DNA from: an uncultured Ruminococcus sp.
GTDB taxonomy: Bacteria > Bacillota > Clostridia > Lachnospirales > Lachnospiraceae
Assembly (NCBI GenBank): GCA_900066355.1
Contig: FMEL01000005.1
Span: 1 to 64,000 of the forward strand
Reading direction: 5' to 3'
Length of the DNA stretch: 64,000 bases
A model generated the notes under the pieces. The model made no database searches. It was not told where the DNA came from and saw nothing but the letters and a program-made list of their open reading frames with translations. Of this stretch, positions 18,678-26,790 are shown one piece after another. Position numbers and translations under genes: made by a program. Within the stretch, counting starts at the first letter, position 1, and every line of letters starts with the position of its first letter.

Positions 18678-18690
18678 AAAAGCACTTGCA

Positions 18691-18726
18691 AAGAGGCGTA
18701 ACAGAAATTGTTGTGCCTCTTTTGTT
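18691..18726 (+). terminator. Leader hairpin and T-run before the BMP gene (possible attenuator)
   Basis: AAGAGGCGTAACA / TGTTGTGCCTCTT stem with a short loop, followed by TTTTGTT, located only about 7 nt after the expected transcription start. Looks like an intrinsic terminator inside the 5' leader, so part of the transcripts may stop before the coding region. Confidence 0.55.
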
Positions 18727-18765
18727 CGGTAACAGGAGTAAGAGGAGAAAATGGAGGAAAGAAAG

Positions 18766-19959
18766 ATGAAAAAAGCATTGGCAATTGGACTTGCAGCAGC
18801 AATGGCAGTTACGATGACCGCACCTGTATATGCAAGTGATGACAGTGAAAGTGGTGCAGGTATTGCAAAAGAAGATTTAAAGATCGGTGCGATTTACATC
18901 GGTGATGAAAACGAAGGCTATACAGCTGCACATATGGCTGGTATTGATGAAATGGTAGAAAATCTTGGACTTGATGATTCACAGGTTATCGAGAAAACAC
19001 TGATCGGTGAAGACGAAGGATGCTATGATGCAGCAGCAGACCTTGCAGATCAGGGATGTCAGATTATTTTTGCAAACAGCTTCGGTCATGAGACCTATAT
19101 CCTTGAAGCAGCAGGAGAGTATCCGGACGTACAGTTCTGCCATGCAACAGGAACTCAGGCAGCAGCAAGCGGACTTTCCAATATGCACAACTATTTTACA
19201 AATATTTATGAAGCTCGTTATGTATCCGGTGTTGTTGCCGGTCTCAAACTGAATGAGATGATCAAAGACGGCACAATTACAGAAGATAACTGCAAGATGG
19301 GTTATGTTGGTGCATTCCCATATGCAGAGGTTATTTCCGGATATACTTCTTTCTATCTTGGTGCTAAGAGCGTATGCCCATCCGTAACTATGGAAGTTAA
19401 ATACACAAACAGCTGGGCAAGCTTTGACCTCGAAAAAGAATGTGCAGATGCACTGATCTCTGACGGATGTGTCCTGATCAGCCAGCATGCAGATACTACA
19501 GGTGCTCCTACAGCTTGTGAAACAGCAGGTGTTCCTTGCGTTGGATATAACATCGACATGACATCCGTTGCTCCGAATGAAGCACTTACATCCGCATCTA
19601 TGGATTGGGGTGTATATTACACATATGCAGTACAGTGCATGCTTGATGGAACAGCAATCGACACTGACTGGTGCAAAGGCTTCTCCGAGGGTGCTGACAA
19701 GATCACACCTCTCAATGAGAAAGTTGTAGCAGAAGGAACAGATGAAAAAGTAAAAGAAGTTGAAGATGCACTTGCAGATGGATCCCTTCATGTATTTGAT
19801 ACTTCTACATTTACTGTAGATGGCAAAGAACTTACTACCTATAAGAAAGACGGCAGTGATACAGAATACATTTCTGACGGATACTTCCATGAATCAGAAT
19901 ATGGTTCTGCACCGGCATTTGATATAGCAATCGACGGAATCACATCCATCACAGAATAA
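18766..19959 (+). CDS. BMP-family ABC transporter substrate-binding protein
   Basis: 397 residues. Start placed at 18766, where GGAGGAAAG lies 8 nt upstream and a signal peptide begins (MKKALAIGLAAAMAVTMTA, cleavage near YASDD). An in-frame ATG at 18751 would add five charged residues. Basic membrane protein (PnrA/BMP) domain: LKIGAIYIGDENEGYTAAH, then CQIIFANSFGH and YVSGVVAGLKLNEM. BMP proteins typically bind nucleosides. No lipobox cysteine, unlike most Gram-positive members. First gene of a four-gene importer. Confidence 0.88.
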   Translation: MKKALAIGLAAAMAVTMTAPVYASDDSESGAGIAKEDLKIGAIYIGDENEGYTAAHMAGIDEMVENLGLDDSQVIEKTLIGEDEGCYDAAADLADQGCQIIFANSFGHETYILEAAGEYPDVQFCHATGTQAAASGLSNMHNYFTNIYEARYVSGVVAGLKLNEMIKDGTITEDNCKMGYVGAFPYAEVISGYTSFYLGAKSVCPSVTMEVKYTNSWASFDLEKECADALISDGCVLISQHADTTGAPTACETAGVPCVGYNIDMTSVAPNEALTSASMDWGVYYTYAVQCMLDGTAIDTDWCKGFSEGADKITPLNEKVVAEGTDEKVKEVEDALADGSLHVFDTSTFTVDGKELTTYKKDGSDTEYISDGYFHESEYGSAPAFDIAIDGITSITE

Positions 19960-19973
19960 GATTTTGGAACAGG

Positions 19974-20003
19974 CGGAGCTGCTTGCCAGCAGCTCCGTTT
20001 TTT
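19974..20003 (+). terminator. Terminator after the BMP gene
   Basis: CGGAGCTGCT / AGCAGCTCCG stem with TGCC loop, then TTTTTT. Probably a partial terminator that makes binding protein more abundant than the downstream ATPase and permeases. Confidence 0.75.
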
Positions 20004-20051
20004 GAATTGTATATAAAGGAGACGCCGGTGGTGCGTCTGCTGATTTTTGTT

Positions 20052-20106
20052 ATATGTGTAAAGGAAATCTCCTCCGATTGGATATGGAGGTTTCTTTTGC
20101 ACATAT
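20052..20106 (+). other. 55-nt hairpin in the leader of the ATPase gene
   Basis: ATATGTG / CACATAT outer stem and AAGGAAATCTCC / GGAGGTTTCTTT inner stem, no T-run. Lies between the BMP terminator and the ATPase start; function unknown. Confidence 0.45.
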
Positions 20107-20171
20107 GACAATTTGTGATATGAAAATCAGGTCATAAAGGAATGACTTTATGACTGGGATAAAAGGAGGGA

Positions 20172-21716
20172 ATGACAGTGGGAGAAACTTATGCACTTGA
20201 ACTTAAGGATATTTCCAAGCGTTTTGGATCAGTCCAGGCGAATGATCATGTAAATCTCACGCTGAGAAAATCAGAGATTCTTGCAATCTTAGGTGAAAAC
20301 GGAAGCGGCAAGACGACTCTGATGAATATGATCTACGGAATTTATTATCCGGATGAGGGACATATTTTTGTGAATGGAAAGGAAGTAACGATCCGTTCAC
20401 CAAAAGATTCCTACGAACTGGGAATCGGTATGGTACATCAGCATTTCAAACTGGTAGATGTGCTGACAGCAGCCGAAAATATCGTACTGGGACTGCCGGG
20501 TAAGGCAAGACTCAATATGAAAAAAATCACGGAAGATATTCAGAAACTGGTAAATAAATATGGTTTTGATCTGGACCTTTCAAAAAAAATATACGAGATG
20601 TCTGTTTCGGAAAAACAGACTGTAGAAATCGTAAAAATGTTGTACCGCGGTGCGAAAATACTGATTCTTGACGAGCCGACCGCTGTTCTGACGCCACAGG
20701 AAGCAGACCGTCTGTTTGATATTCTGCGTAATATGCGTGATGACGGATGTGCGATCATTATCATTACACATAAATTGCAGGAAGTGCTGGCATTATCTGA
20801 CCGTGTGGCAATTCTTCGAAAAGGACAGTATATTGATACGGTAGAGACTGCTACTGCAAATGTGCAGAGCCTTTCCGAGATGATGGTAGGCGCTAAGGTC
20901 GATCTGAATATTGAGCGCCCGAAACCGGAAAATGTAAAGAAACGTCTGGTGATCGAGGGGCTGAACTGCAAAGACAAAGATGATGTAAAAACATTGGATG
21001 ATGTTGATCTTTCGGTCAATACAGGTGAGATTCTCGGTATTGCAGGTATTTCAGGAAGTGGACAGAAGGAACTTCTGGAAGCAATTGCCGGATTACAGGA
21101 AGTGGAAAGTGGTTCAATCCGTCTGCTGGATGACAATGGCGGAAGTATGGAGCTTTCCAAAATGGATTCCATTTCTATTAATGAAGCGGGAATCAGTCTT
21201 GCGTTTGTCCCGGAAGACCGTATCGGTATGGGACTTGTCGGAGACATGGATATGACCGACAATATGATGCTTCGAAGCTACCGCAATGGAAAAGGACCAT
21301 TCCTGGAGCGTAAGGGACCGAGGGCGCTTGCATTAAAGATCAAAGATGCGCTCGAGGTTATGACACCGAGTATTTCAGCTCCGGTTCGTCAGATGTCCGG
21401 TGGAAATGTACAGAAAGTTCTGGTTGGCCGTGAGATCGCGCAGAGCCCGAAAGTGCTTCTTGTTGCATTCCCGACCAGAGGTGTGGATATCAATACTTCT
21501 CATGTCATTTATAAGCTTCTCAATGAGCAGAAGAAAAAAGGCGTGGCTGTAGTCTGTGTCATCGAGGATCTGGATGTGGTACTTGAACTCTGTGACCGTA
21601 TTGCAGTGCTCTGTGGCGGAAGAATCAGTGGAGTGGTTGACGGAAGGACTGCAACAAAAGAGAGAATCGGTCTTCTCATGACGAAACATGAAAAAGGAGG
21701 GGCTGTCAATGAATAA
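20172..21716 (+). CDS. ABC transporter ATP-binding protein, two-domain nucleoside/sugar type
   Basis: 514 residues with two nucleotide-binding domains, as in RbsA/MglA and NupA-type ATPases. First domain: GENGSGKTT, MSVSEKQTVEIV signature position and ILILDEPTAVLTP. Second domain: degenerate P-loop GISGSGQKELLEA and signature SGGNVQKVLVGRE. A catalytically weaker second site is normal in this family. AAAGGAGGG precedes the ATG. Its 3' end overlaps the first permease by 8 bp. Energises import with the BMP protein. Confidence 0.9.
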   Translation: MTVGETYALELKDISKRFGSVQANDHVNLTLRKSEILAILGENGSGKTTLMNMIYGIYYPDEGHIFVNGKEVTIRSPKDSYELGIGMVHQHFKLVDVLTAAENIVLGLPGKARLNMKKITEDIQKLVNKYGFDLDLSKKIYEMSVSEKQTVEIVKMLYRGAKILILDEPTAVLTPQEADRLFDILRNMRDDGCAIIIITHKLQEVLALSDRVAILRKGQYIDTVETATANVQSLSEMMVGAKVDLNIERPKPENVKKRLVIEGLNCKDKDDVKTLDDVDLSVNTGEILGIAGISGSGQKELLEAIAGLQEVESGSIRLLDDNGGSMELSKMDSISINEAGISLAFVPEDRIGMGLVGDMDMTDNMMLRSYRNGKGPFLERKGPRALALKIKDALEVMTPSISAPVRQMSGGNVQKVLVGREIAQSPKVLLVAFPTRGVDINTSHVIYKLLNEQKKKGVAVVCVIEDLDVVLELCDRIAVLCGGRISGVVDGRTATKERIGLLMTKHEKGGAVNE

Positions 21717-22788
21717 AGAACCTTTCTTACAGGTAAGCAAAAGAAGAAATAAAGCCGGATGGCAGGAAAGACTTCTGATTCGCTTTATAGCACTGATTCT
21801 TGCTTTGATTGTGTGTGGAGCAGTAATCGTAGCACTCGTCAAAATGAATCCGGTGGATGTATATAAGGCAATCTGGGACGGAGCAATGGGTTCCGAGCGC
21901 CGTATCTGGCAGACAATTCGTGATACGATGGTGCTTCTGTGTATCGCAATCGGTCTGGCACCGGCATTCAAAATGAAATTCTGGAATATCGGTGCAGAAG
22001 GTCAGATCCTGATTGGTGGAGCATGTTCCGCAGCAGTGATGATCTATGCGGGGGATAAAATGTCTCCGGTAGTTCTTCTGATCGTGATGTTTGTTGCAAG
22101 TGCGCTTGGTGGTATGATCTGGGGAATGATCCCGGCAGTGTTCAAAGCATACTGGAATACAAATGAAACTCTGTTTACCCTGATGCTGAACTATGTTGCC
22201 ATGCAGGTTGTTACATACTGCATCGTTTTCTGGGAAAATCCAAAAGGTTCCAACACGGTTGGTATCATTAACCAGACTACTCAGGCAGGATGGCTTCCGG
22301 AACTGTTTGGACAGAAATATGGATGGAATGTCCTGATCGTTATGATTTTGACGGTCGGTATGTTTATCTACCTGAAATACTGCAAACAGGGTTATGAGAT
22401 CGCAGTAGTCGGGGAGAGCGAAAATACTGCAAAGTATGCAGGCATTCATGTAAAGAAAGTCATTATCCGTACCATGGCAATCTCCGGTGCAATCTGTGGT
22501 ATTGCCGGATTTGTTATTGTCAGTGGTGCAAGTCATACAATTTCCACTGCGACAGCTGGCGGTCGTGGATTTACGGCAATCATTGTTGCATGGCTTTCCA
22601 AATTTAATACATTTATTATGGTAGCTGTTTCTTTTGGTATTGTATTTATGAATCAGGGTGCGGTACAGATTGCAACACAGTATGGTTTGAATGAGAATGC
22701 ATCCGATGTTATCCTCGGTATCATTCTGTTTTTCCTGATCGGTGCAGAATTCTTTATCAATTACAGAGTTAAGCGTGCGAAAAAATAG
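21709..22788 (+). CDS. ABC transporter permease (BMP/nucleoside importer, first permease)
   Basis: 359 residues; the ATG at 21709 follows AAAAAGGAGG and begins MNKEPFLQVSKRRN. The alternative upstream start at 21688 lies inside the ATPase gene. About nine hydrophobic segments; FWNIGAEGQILIGG and NETLFTLMLNYVAMQ are typical of this BPD_transp_2 permease group. Separated by 12 bp from the second permease. Confidence 0.9.
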   Translation: MNKEPFLQVSKRRNKAGWQERLLIRFIALILALIVCGAVIVALVKMNPVDVYKAIWDGAMGSERRIWQTIRDTMVLLCIAIGLAPAFKMKFWNIGAEGQILIGGACSAAVMIYAGDKMSPVVLLIVMFVASALGGMIWGMIPAVFKAYWNTNETLFTLMLNYVAMQVVTYCIVFWENPKGSNTVGIINQTTQAGWLPELFGQKYGWNVLIVMILTVGMFIYLKYCKQGYEIAVVGESENTAKYAGIHVKKVIIRTMAISGAICGIAGFVIVSGASHTISTATAGGRGFTAIIVAWLSKFNTFIMVAVSFGIVFMNQGAVQIATQYGLNENASDVILGIILFFLIGAEFFINYRVKRAKK

Positions 22789-22800
22789 GAGGTAGATGCA

Positions 22801-23781
22801 ATGAGTGTACTGATAATTTTTATTCAAAAAGCAATTGTCCAGGGCATCTGTATTCTGTATGGTGCGCTTGGGGAGATTATGACAGAAAAATCCGGTAACC
22901 TGAATCTTGGTATTCCGGGAATCATGTATATGGGCGGTATTGCGGGCCTGATGGGAGCTTTCCTTTATGAAAAAGACAATCCGGATCCAAATGCTTTTAT
23001 AGGTGTACTGATTTCTTTTGTGTGTGCATTTGCATGCGCTATGATCGGAGGTCTGATCTACAGTATCCTGACGATCACGCTTCGTGTAAATCAGAATGTA
23101 ACCGGTCTTGCACTGACCATTTTTGGTACAGGGTTTGGTAACTTCTTCGGTGGTTCCATTTCCAAACTTGCAGGTGGTGTCGGACAGATTTCCGTAAAAG
23201 TGACCGGAAGTGCCTATACGGCAAAAATCCCGGGACTTTCAAAGATTCCGGTGATCGGTGATGTTTTATTTAATTATGGTTTTATGACATATCTTTGTGT
23301 GATCGCAGCGGTTGTACTGTCTTTCTTCTTATTTAAAACAAGAGCGGGACTGAATCTTCGTGCAATTGGGGAAAATCCGGGAACTGCGGATGCAGCAGGT
23401 ATCAATGTTATCAAATATAAATATCTGTCTACGTGTATCGGCGCCGGTCTTGCCGGTCTTGGCGGACTTTATTTCGTCATGGAATATTCCGGTGGAACAT
23501 GGACAGACAATGGATTCGGTGACCGCGGATGGCTGGCTGTTGCGCTGGTAATCTTTGCATTGTGGAAACCGCTGAATGCGATCTGGGGTGCGTTCCTTTT
23601 CGGAGCACTTTATATTCTGTATCTTTATATCCCGGGACTGGGACGAAGCATGCAGGAGGTGTTTAAGGCATTGCCGTATGTGGTAACGATCATTGTACTT
23701 GTGTTTACAAGTTTCCGAAAGAAGAAGGAACATCAGCCGCCGGCTGCACTGGGATTACCGTATTTCAGAGAAGAACGATAA
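22801..23781 (+). CDS. ABC transporter permease (BMP/nucleoside importer, second permease)
   Basis: 326 residues, preceded by AGGAGGTAG. Hydrophobic throughout, with EIMTEKSGNLNLGIPGIMYM, GLALTIFGTGFGNFFG and LRAIGENPGTADAAGIN, typical of the shorter partner permease (BPD_transp_2). Last gene of the operon; palindrome H3 starts about 10 bp after its stop codon. Confidence 0.9.
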   Translation: MSVLIIFIQKAIVQGICILYGALGEIMTEKSGNLNLGIPGIMYMGGIAGLMGAFLYEKDNPDPNAFIGVLISFVCAFACAMIGGLIYSILTITLRVNQNVTGLALTIFGTGFGNFFGGSISKLAGGVGQISVKVTGSAYTAKIPGLSKIPVIGDVLFNYGFMTYLCVIAAVVLSFFLFKTRAGLNLRAIGENPGTADAAGINVIKYKYLSTCIGAGLAGLGGLYFVMEYSGGTWTDNGFGDRGWLAVALVIFALWKPLNAIWGAFLFGALYILYLYIPGLGRSMQEVFKALPYVVTIIVLVFTSFRKKKEHQPPAALGLPYFREER

Positions 23782-23782
23782 G

Positions 23783-24110
23783 GATAAAGGATTCCCGGTG
23801 AGGGGGATTTGAAGTAAATGAACTCCGGGCAGGGTGTTTTATGGATCATTCTCTGGATCTGTCTCAATTCAGAACTTCTAAGGTACCATGGTGTACAGAA
23901 CTTTGCTAAAAACGATACAGAAAATGCAGAACTCGCTGACGCTCAGACAGCAGCATTTTTTGTATCAACGCAAAAACCTGTACAACCAGGAACCTTGACG
24001 AAGTTCTTCAGGCGAGACAGCACCAGAGAATGATTATAAAATCTCCTGGCTGGAGTTTTTACATTCACTCCCTTCACCGGACTTTATCTGAGGTAGCGGC
24101 GAAGCCGCGA
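23783..24110. repeat. 328-bp direct repeat copy 1, containing giant palindrome H3
   Basis: Nearly identical to 24981-25309. Internally it is an imperfect palindrome (23794-24081): for example ATTCTCTGG (left) faces CCAGAGAAT (right), and CCGGTGA faces TCACCGG. Centre: ATACAGAAAATGCAGAA, loop CTCGCTGACGCTCAGACAG (23932-23950), then CAGCATTTTTTGTAT. The core matches H1. It also encodes a 71-codon ORF that I reject as a repeat artefact. Confidence 0.85.
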
Positions 24111-24142
24111 GTGGAAAGAAAATTAAAGTTTTATAAAGTCTG

Positions 24143-24171
24143 TTGAAATGTGATAGTACAAATGGTACTAT
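24143..24171 (+). promoter_or_regulatory. Possible promoter and operator for the small hypothetical gene
   Basis: TTGAAA (24143-24148), 17-bp spacer, TACTAT (24166-24171). The inverted repeat TAGTAC / GTACTA (24154-24159, 24165-24170) overlaps the -10 and could be an operator. The rest of 24111-24358 shows no other gene. Confidence 0.4.
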
Positions 24172-24358
24172 AAATCTGAAAAGAGTAATGAAGTAGTAAT
24201 CTGAAAGCATATTTTCTAAAGTTCAAGACAGGTGTGTCGTCTATTTTTATTCATTTCATGGATTAATGTTATTGAATTCAATTCCCAAAAGAGAAATTAA
24301 GTAATGGAATATAGTAATTGGCAGTTTTGGGTCTTTGCAACCGTAGGAGGGGTGGTCT

Positions 24359-24868
24359 ATGGCAAAAAGCAGAAATGTAAGTATTATTGAAGATCTAAAC
24401 GGAGATAGAATTGTTGTTATAAATGACATCATTTTTAAAGGAAAACGAAAAATTGAATGGAATGATGTAGAAGAGTATTTGCAACGGTATGTCGGAGAAT
24501 TCTATGAAATAGCAGATACGAAGGAAATTATTTACATTGGTACGGATTTGCCGGATGAATATGCAAATTCTAATTATACGCACAGACTGAAAGGGACAAG
24601 TGCAAAAGCAAAGGCGAATGCGGCACAGGGAATTCCTGAGATGATAGAAATTGCGACAGAAAAACTATATGAAGAAAACAAAAAGGAAAAGCATAGTAAA
24701 GATGCAAAATATGGGTGGTATAAATATGAAAGCAAATTTGCGCTGCCTGTATATGACAGAAGTGGAAATGTGGAGAGATACAATATTTTTGATGCGCTAA
24801 TGGTGATAAGATGCTCGAAAGAACACAAGATGTATTTATATGATATCATAGAAATAAAAAAGAAATGA
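24359..24868 (+). CDS. Hypothetical protein, possible BECR-fold nuclease-like domain
   Basis: 169 residues; good ribosome binding site (GTAGGAGGGG) ahead of the ATG. Not a named family that I can assign. Visible features: N-terminal IEDLNGDRIVVINDI, then IGTDLPDEYANSNYTHRLKG, and a C-terminal block with KYGWYKYESKFALPVY, ERYNIFDALMVIRCS and MYLYDIIEIKKK. The succession of conserved His, Lys, Arg and Tyr residues around short beta-strands recalls barnase/EndoU/ColicinE5-like (BECR) domains in mobile elements, but this is a guess from pattern. AT-rich and located exactly between two near-identical 328-bp repeats, suggesting an acquired or duplicated cassette. Confidence 0.6.
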   Translation: MAKSRNVSIIEDLNGDRIVVINDIIFKGKRKIEWNDVEEYLQRYVGEFYEIADTKEIIYIGTDLPDEYANSNYTHRLKGTSAKAKANAAQGIPEMIEIATEKLYEENKKEKHSKDAKYGWYKYESKFALPVYDRSGNVERYNIFDALMVIRCSKEHKMYLYDIIEIKKK

Positions 24869-24980
24869 GATATCTTTTCAGGTTATTAACCGTACTCAGT
24901 AAAAGAACTCATTTCTTACTTTATAAGTATAAGACGAGAGAAAATGTATGTCAACAAATTTTGAGATGGATTTTATAGAA

Positions 24981-25309
24981 GATAAAGGATTCCCGGTGAA
25001 GGGAATTTGAAGTAAATGAACTCCGGACAGGGTGTTTTATGGATCATTCTCTGGATCTGTCTCAATTCAGAACTTCTAAGGTACCATGGTGTACAGAACT
25101 TTGCTAAAAACGATACAGAAAATGCAGAACTCGCTGACGCTCAGACAGCAGCATTTTCTGTATCAACGCAAAAACCTGTACAACCAGGAACCTTGACGAA
25201 GTTCTTCAGGCGAGACAGTACCAGAGAATGATTATAAAATCTCCTGGCTGGAGTTTTTACGTTCATCCCCCCTCACCGGACTTTATCTGAGGTAGCGGCG
25301 AAGCCGCGA
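24981..25309. repeat. Direct repeat copy 2, containing giant palindrome H4
   Basis: Matches 23783-24110 with only a few substitutions and a one-base length difference, offset about 1,198 bp. Same palindromic plan, with loop CTCGCTGACGCTCAGACAG at 25130-25148. The inner right arm reads GCATTTTCTGTAT, a better pair than in H3 (GCATTTTTTGTAT). Confidence 0.85.
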
Positions 25310-25351
25310 AAGAAGCTAAGAACCACGCGAAGCGCCGGCCAGTGGGCACCC

Positions 25352-25739
25352 ATTGCAATATAAAATAGAAGATAACCGACAGAAATATGCAGGAAGGGAG
25401 AAGCTGTCTATAAAGATATCGGATACGGAACGTTATTGTCGGAGATATCAGGAAGAAGGGCACTCATGTGCAGAGGACAGGAAATGTTTGCGAGGCTTTC
25501 GTTATGACGTGCAGGCAAGCTGTCGCCATCAAGCCCACTGTTTGAGGCGTCGCCGAGTTTGGGCGACTGGCGGCAAATAGGCGCGTGCACGTCATAGAAA
25601 ACGTAGCACCATTTAATGTCCCTGTACATGAGATGCCGCCTTCCGTAACATCCCACAGTCGTTTCCGTGTCCGATATGTTTAACAGCCAGTTTTCCCCTT
25701 CCGTCATATCTCAACAAATCTTCAATTTTATATTGCAAT
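25352..25739. repeat. 388-bp giant palindrome H5 with a different loop
   Basis: Ends ATTGCAATATAAAAT (25352-25366) and ATTTTATATTGCAAT (25725-25739) are exact inverse complements. Pairing continues through GATATCGGATACGGAA / TTTCCGTGTCCGATAT to TATGACGTGCA / TGCACGTCATA (25503-25513, 25586-25596). The 72-nt GC-richer loop (25514-25585) is unrelated to H1-H4. Arms diverge but remain complementary over about 150 bp. The right end supplies the -35 box of the next promoter. Confidence 0.8.
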
Positions 25740-25761
25740 CTCATAAAGTTAGATATATAAT
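25733..25761 (+). promoter_or_regulatory. Promoter of the riboswitch-ribU transcript
   Basis: TTGCAA (25733-25738), 17-bp spacer, TATAAT (25756-25761). The -35 hexamer lies inside the terminal repeat of palindrome H5. Confidence 0.7.
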
Positions 25762-25780
25762 ACAGTCATATAAAAGAAAA

Positions 25781-25921
25781 TTCTTCGGGGCAGGGTGACT
25801 GAATACAAATCAGAATTCCCTACCGGCGGTAAAGTCCGCGACCCGCGTAAGGCGGCTGATCCGGTGACTGATCACAAGTTAGAATTCCGGAACCGACAGT
25901 AAAGTCTGGATGAGAGAAGAA
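25781..25921 (+). ncRNA. FMN riboswitch (RFN element)
   Basis: P1 pairing TTCTTC / GAAGAA, and conserved blocks GGGGCAGGGTGACTGAA, TCCCTACCGGCGGTAAAG, CCGCGACCCGC, TGATCCGGTGA and CCGACAGTAAAGTCTGGATG. Binds FMN and promotes premature termination, so it represses riboflavin uptake when FMN is plentiful. Located about 145 bp upstream of ribU. Confidence 0.97.
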
Positions 25922-25947
25922 CACGAATAATTCATACGTGCTCAATA

Positions 25948-25976
25948 CCCCGGGAAGAAACTCTCGGGGATTTTTT
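25948..25976 (+). terminator. Riboswitch expression-platform terminator
   Basis: CCCCGGGA / TCTCGGGG stem with AGAAAC loop and TTTTTT tail, directly after the FMN aptamer. Confidence 0.85.
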
Positions 25977-26065
25977 ATGCATGAGAAAGCCAACCAACAG
26001 AACCTTTCTAAGGCATAACGTAGAATTTTCTTTTAAAAAAAGAACAATTCAAAGGAGAGACAAGT

Positions 26066-26701
26066 ATGAGTGAACAGGTTTTAAGAAGTGGAAACGTAAT
26101 GGAAAGAAGCCGCACCAGAACGATCACACAGATCGCAATGCTGGGCGCGCTGGCAGGAGTATTAATGAATATTGAGTTTCCGATCCCGTTCCTGGCACCA
26201 TCTTTTTACCAGTTGGATTTCTCAGAGATTCCGGTACTGGTTGGGACATTTGCCATGGGACCTGTAGCAGGTATTCTGATTGAAGTCGTAAAGGTTCTGG
26301 TACACCTTGTAACAATGGGGACAGTAACAGCAGGTGTTGGTGATTTTGCAAACTTCATTTTCGGATGTGCATTTGTGGTACCGGCAGGACTGATCTACAG
26401 ACTGCATCACACAAAGAGCCGCAAACATGCTGTACTCGGAATGGCAGCAGGAACGCTCCTTACAACAGCCGCAGCCTGCCTGATGAATGCCTTTGTACTT
26501 CTTCCGGCATATGGCAAAGCATTTGGAATGCCGATCGAAGCATTTATTGAAATGGGAGCTGCAGTCAATTCTTCCGTACACAGCCTTCTTGGATTTGTGG
26601 TACTGATCATCGTTCCGTTTAACTTATTTAAATACACCCTCACTTCCGTAATCGTATTCTTTATTTATAAGAGAATCCGTGTTATCCTTAAAGGAGACTG
26701 A
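26066..26701 (+). CDS. ribU: ECF-type riboflavin transporter S component
   Basis: 211 residues, about six membrane segments (for example QIAMLGALAGVLMNIEFPIP, VLVGTFAMGPVAGILIEVV, GMAAGTLLTTAAACLMNAF, LLGFVVLIIVPFNLFKYT). Binds riboflavin in the membrane and is energised by a shared ECF module encoded elsewhere. The FPIPFLAPSFYQLDFSE segment with YQLDFS is characteristic of RibU. AAAGGAGAGA precedes the start. Control by the FMN riboswitch upstream supports the substrate. Confidence 0.93.
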   Translation: MSEQVLRSGNVMERSRTRTITQIAMLGALAGVLMNIEFPIPFLAPSFYQLDFSEIPVLVGTFAMGPVAGILIEVVKVLVHLVTMGTVTAGVGDFANFIFGCAFVVPAGLIYRLHHTKSRKHAVLGMAAGTLLTTAAACLMNAFVLLPAYGKAFGMPIEAFIEMGAAVNSSVHSLLGFVVLIIVPFNLFKYTLTSVIVFFIYKRIRVILKGD

Positions 26702-26707
26702 TCATGT

Positions 26708-26748
26708 CAGCCTGCAGACCGTATCTTTATATGGCTGCAGGCTGTTTT
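26708..26748 (+). terminator. Terminator after ribU
   Basis: CAGCCTGCAG / CTGCAGGCTG perfect 10-bp stem, followed by TTTT. It shows that the ATG at 26704 is not the real start of the next gene. Confidence 0.8.
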
Positions 26749-26790
26749 ACAAAGATGCATGGTATACTTCATGCAGAAAAGAGGAAACCT

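Noticed and set aside
21727..22827. 366-codon minus-strand ORF over the first permease
   Set aside because: Antisense shadow of a membrane-protein gene; composition is His/Cys-rich nonsense.
23818..24033. 71-codon ORF repeated almost identically at 25016-25231
   Set aside because: Lies entirely within the palindromic direct repeats, no ribosome binding site, no protein-like family; identity is explained by DNA duplication.
26704..26790. Upstream extension of the NUDIX gene to ATG 26704
   Set aside because: Would be translated through the ribU terminator; the start at 26791 has a ribosome binding site.
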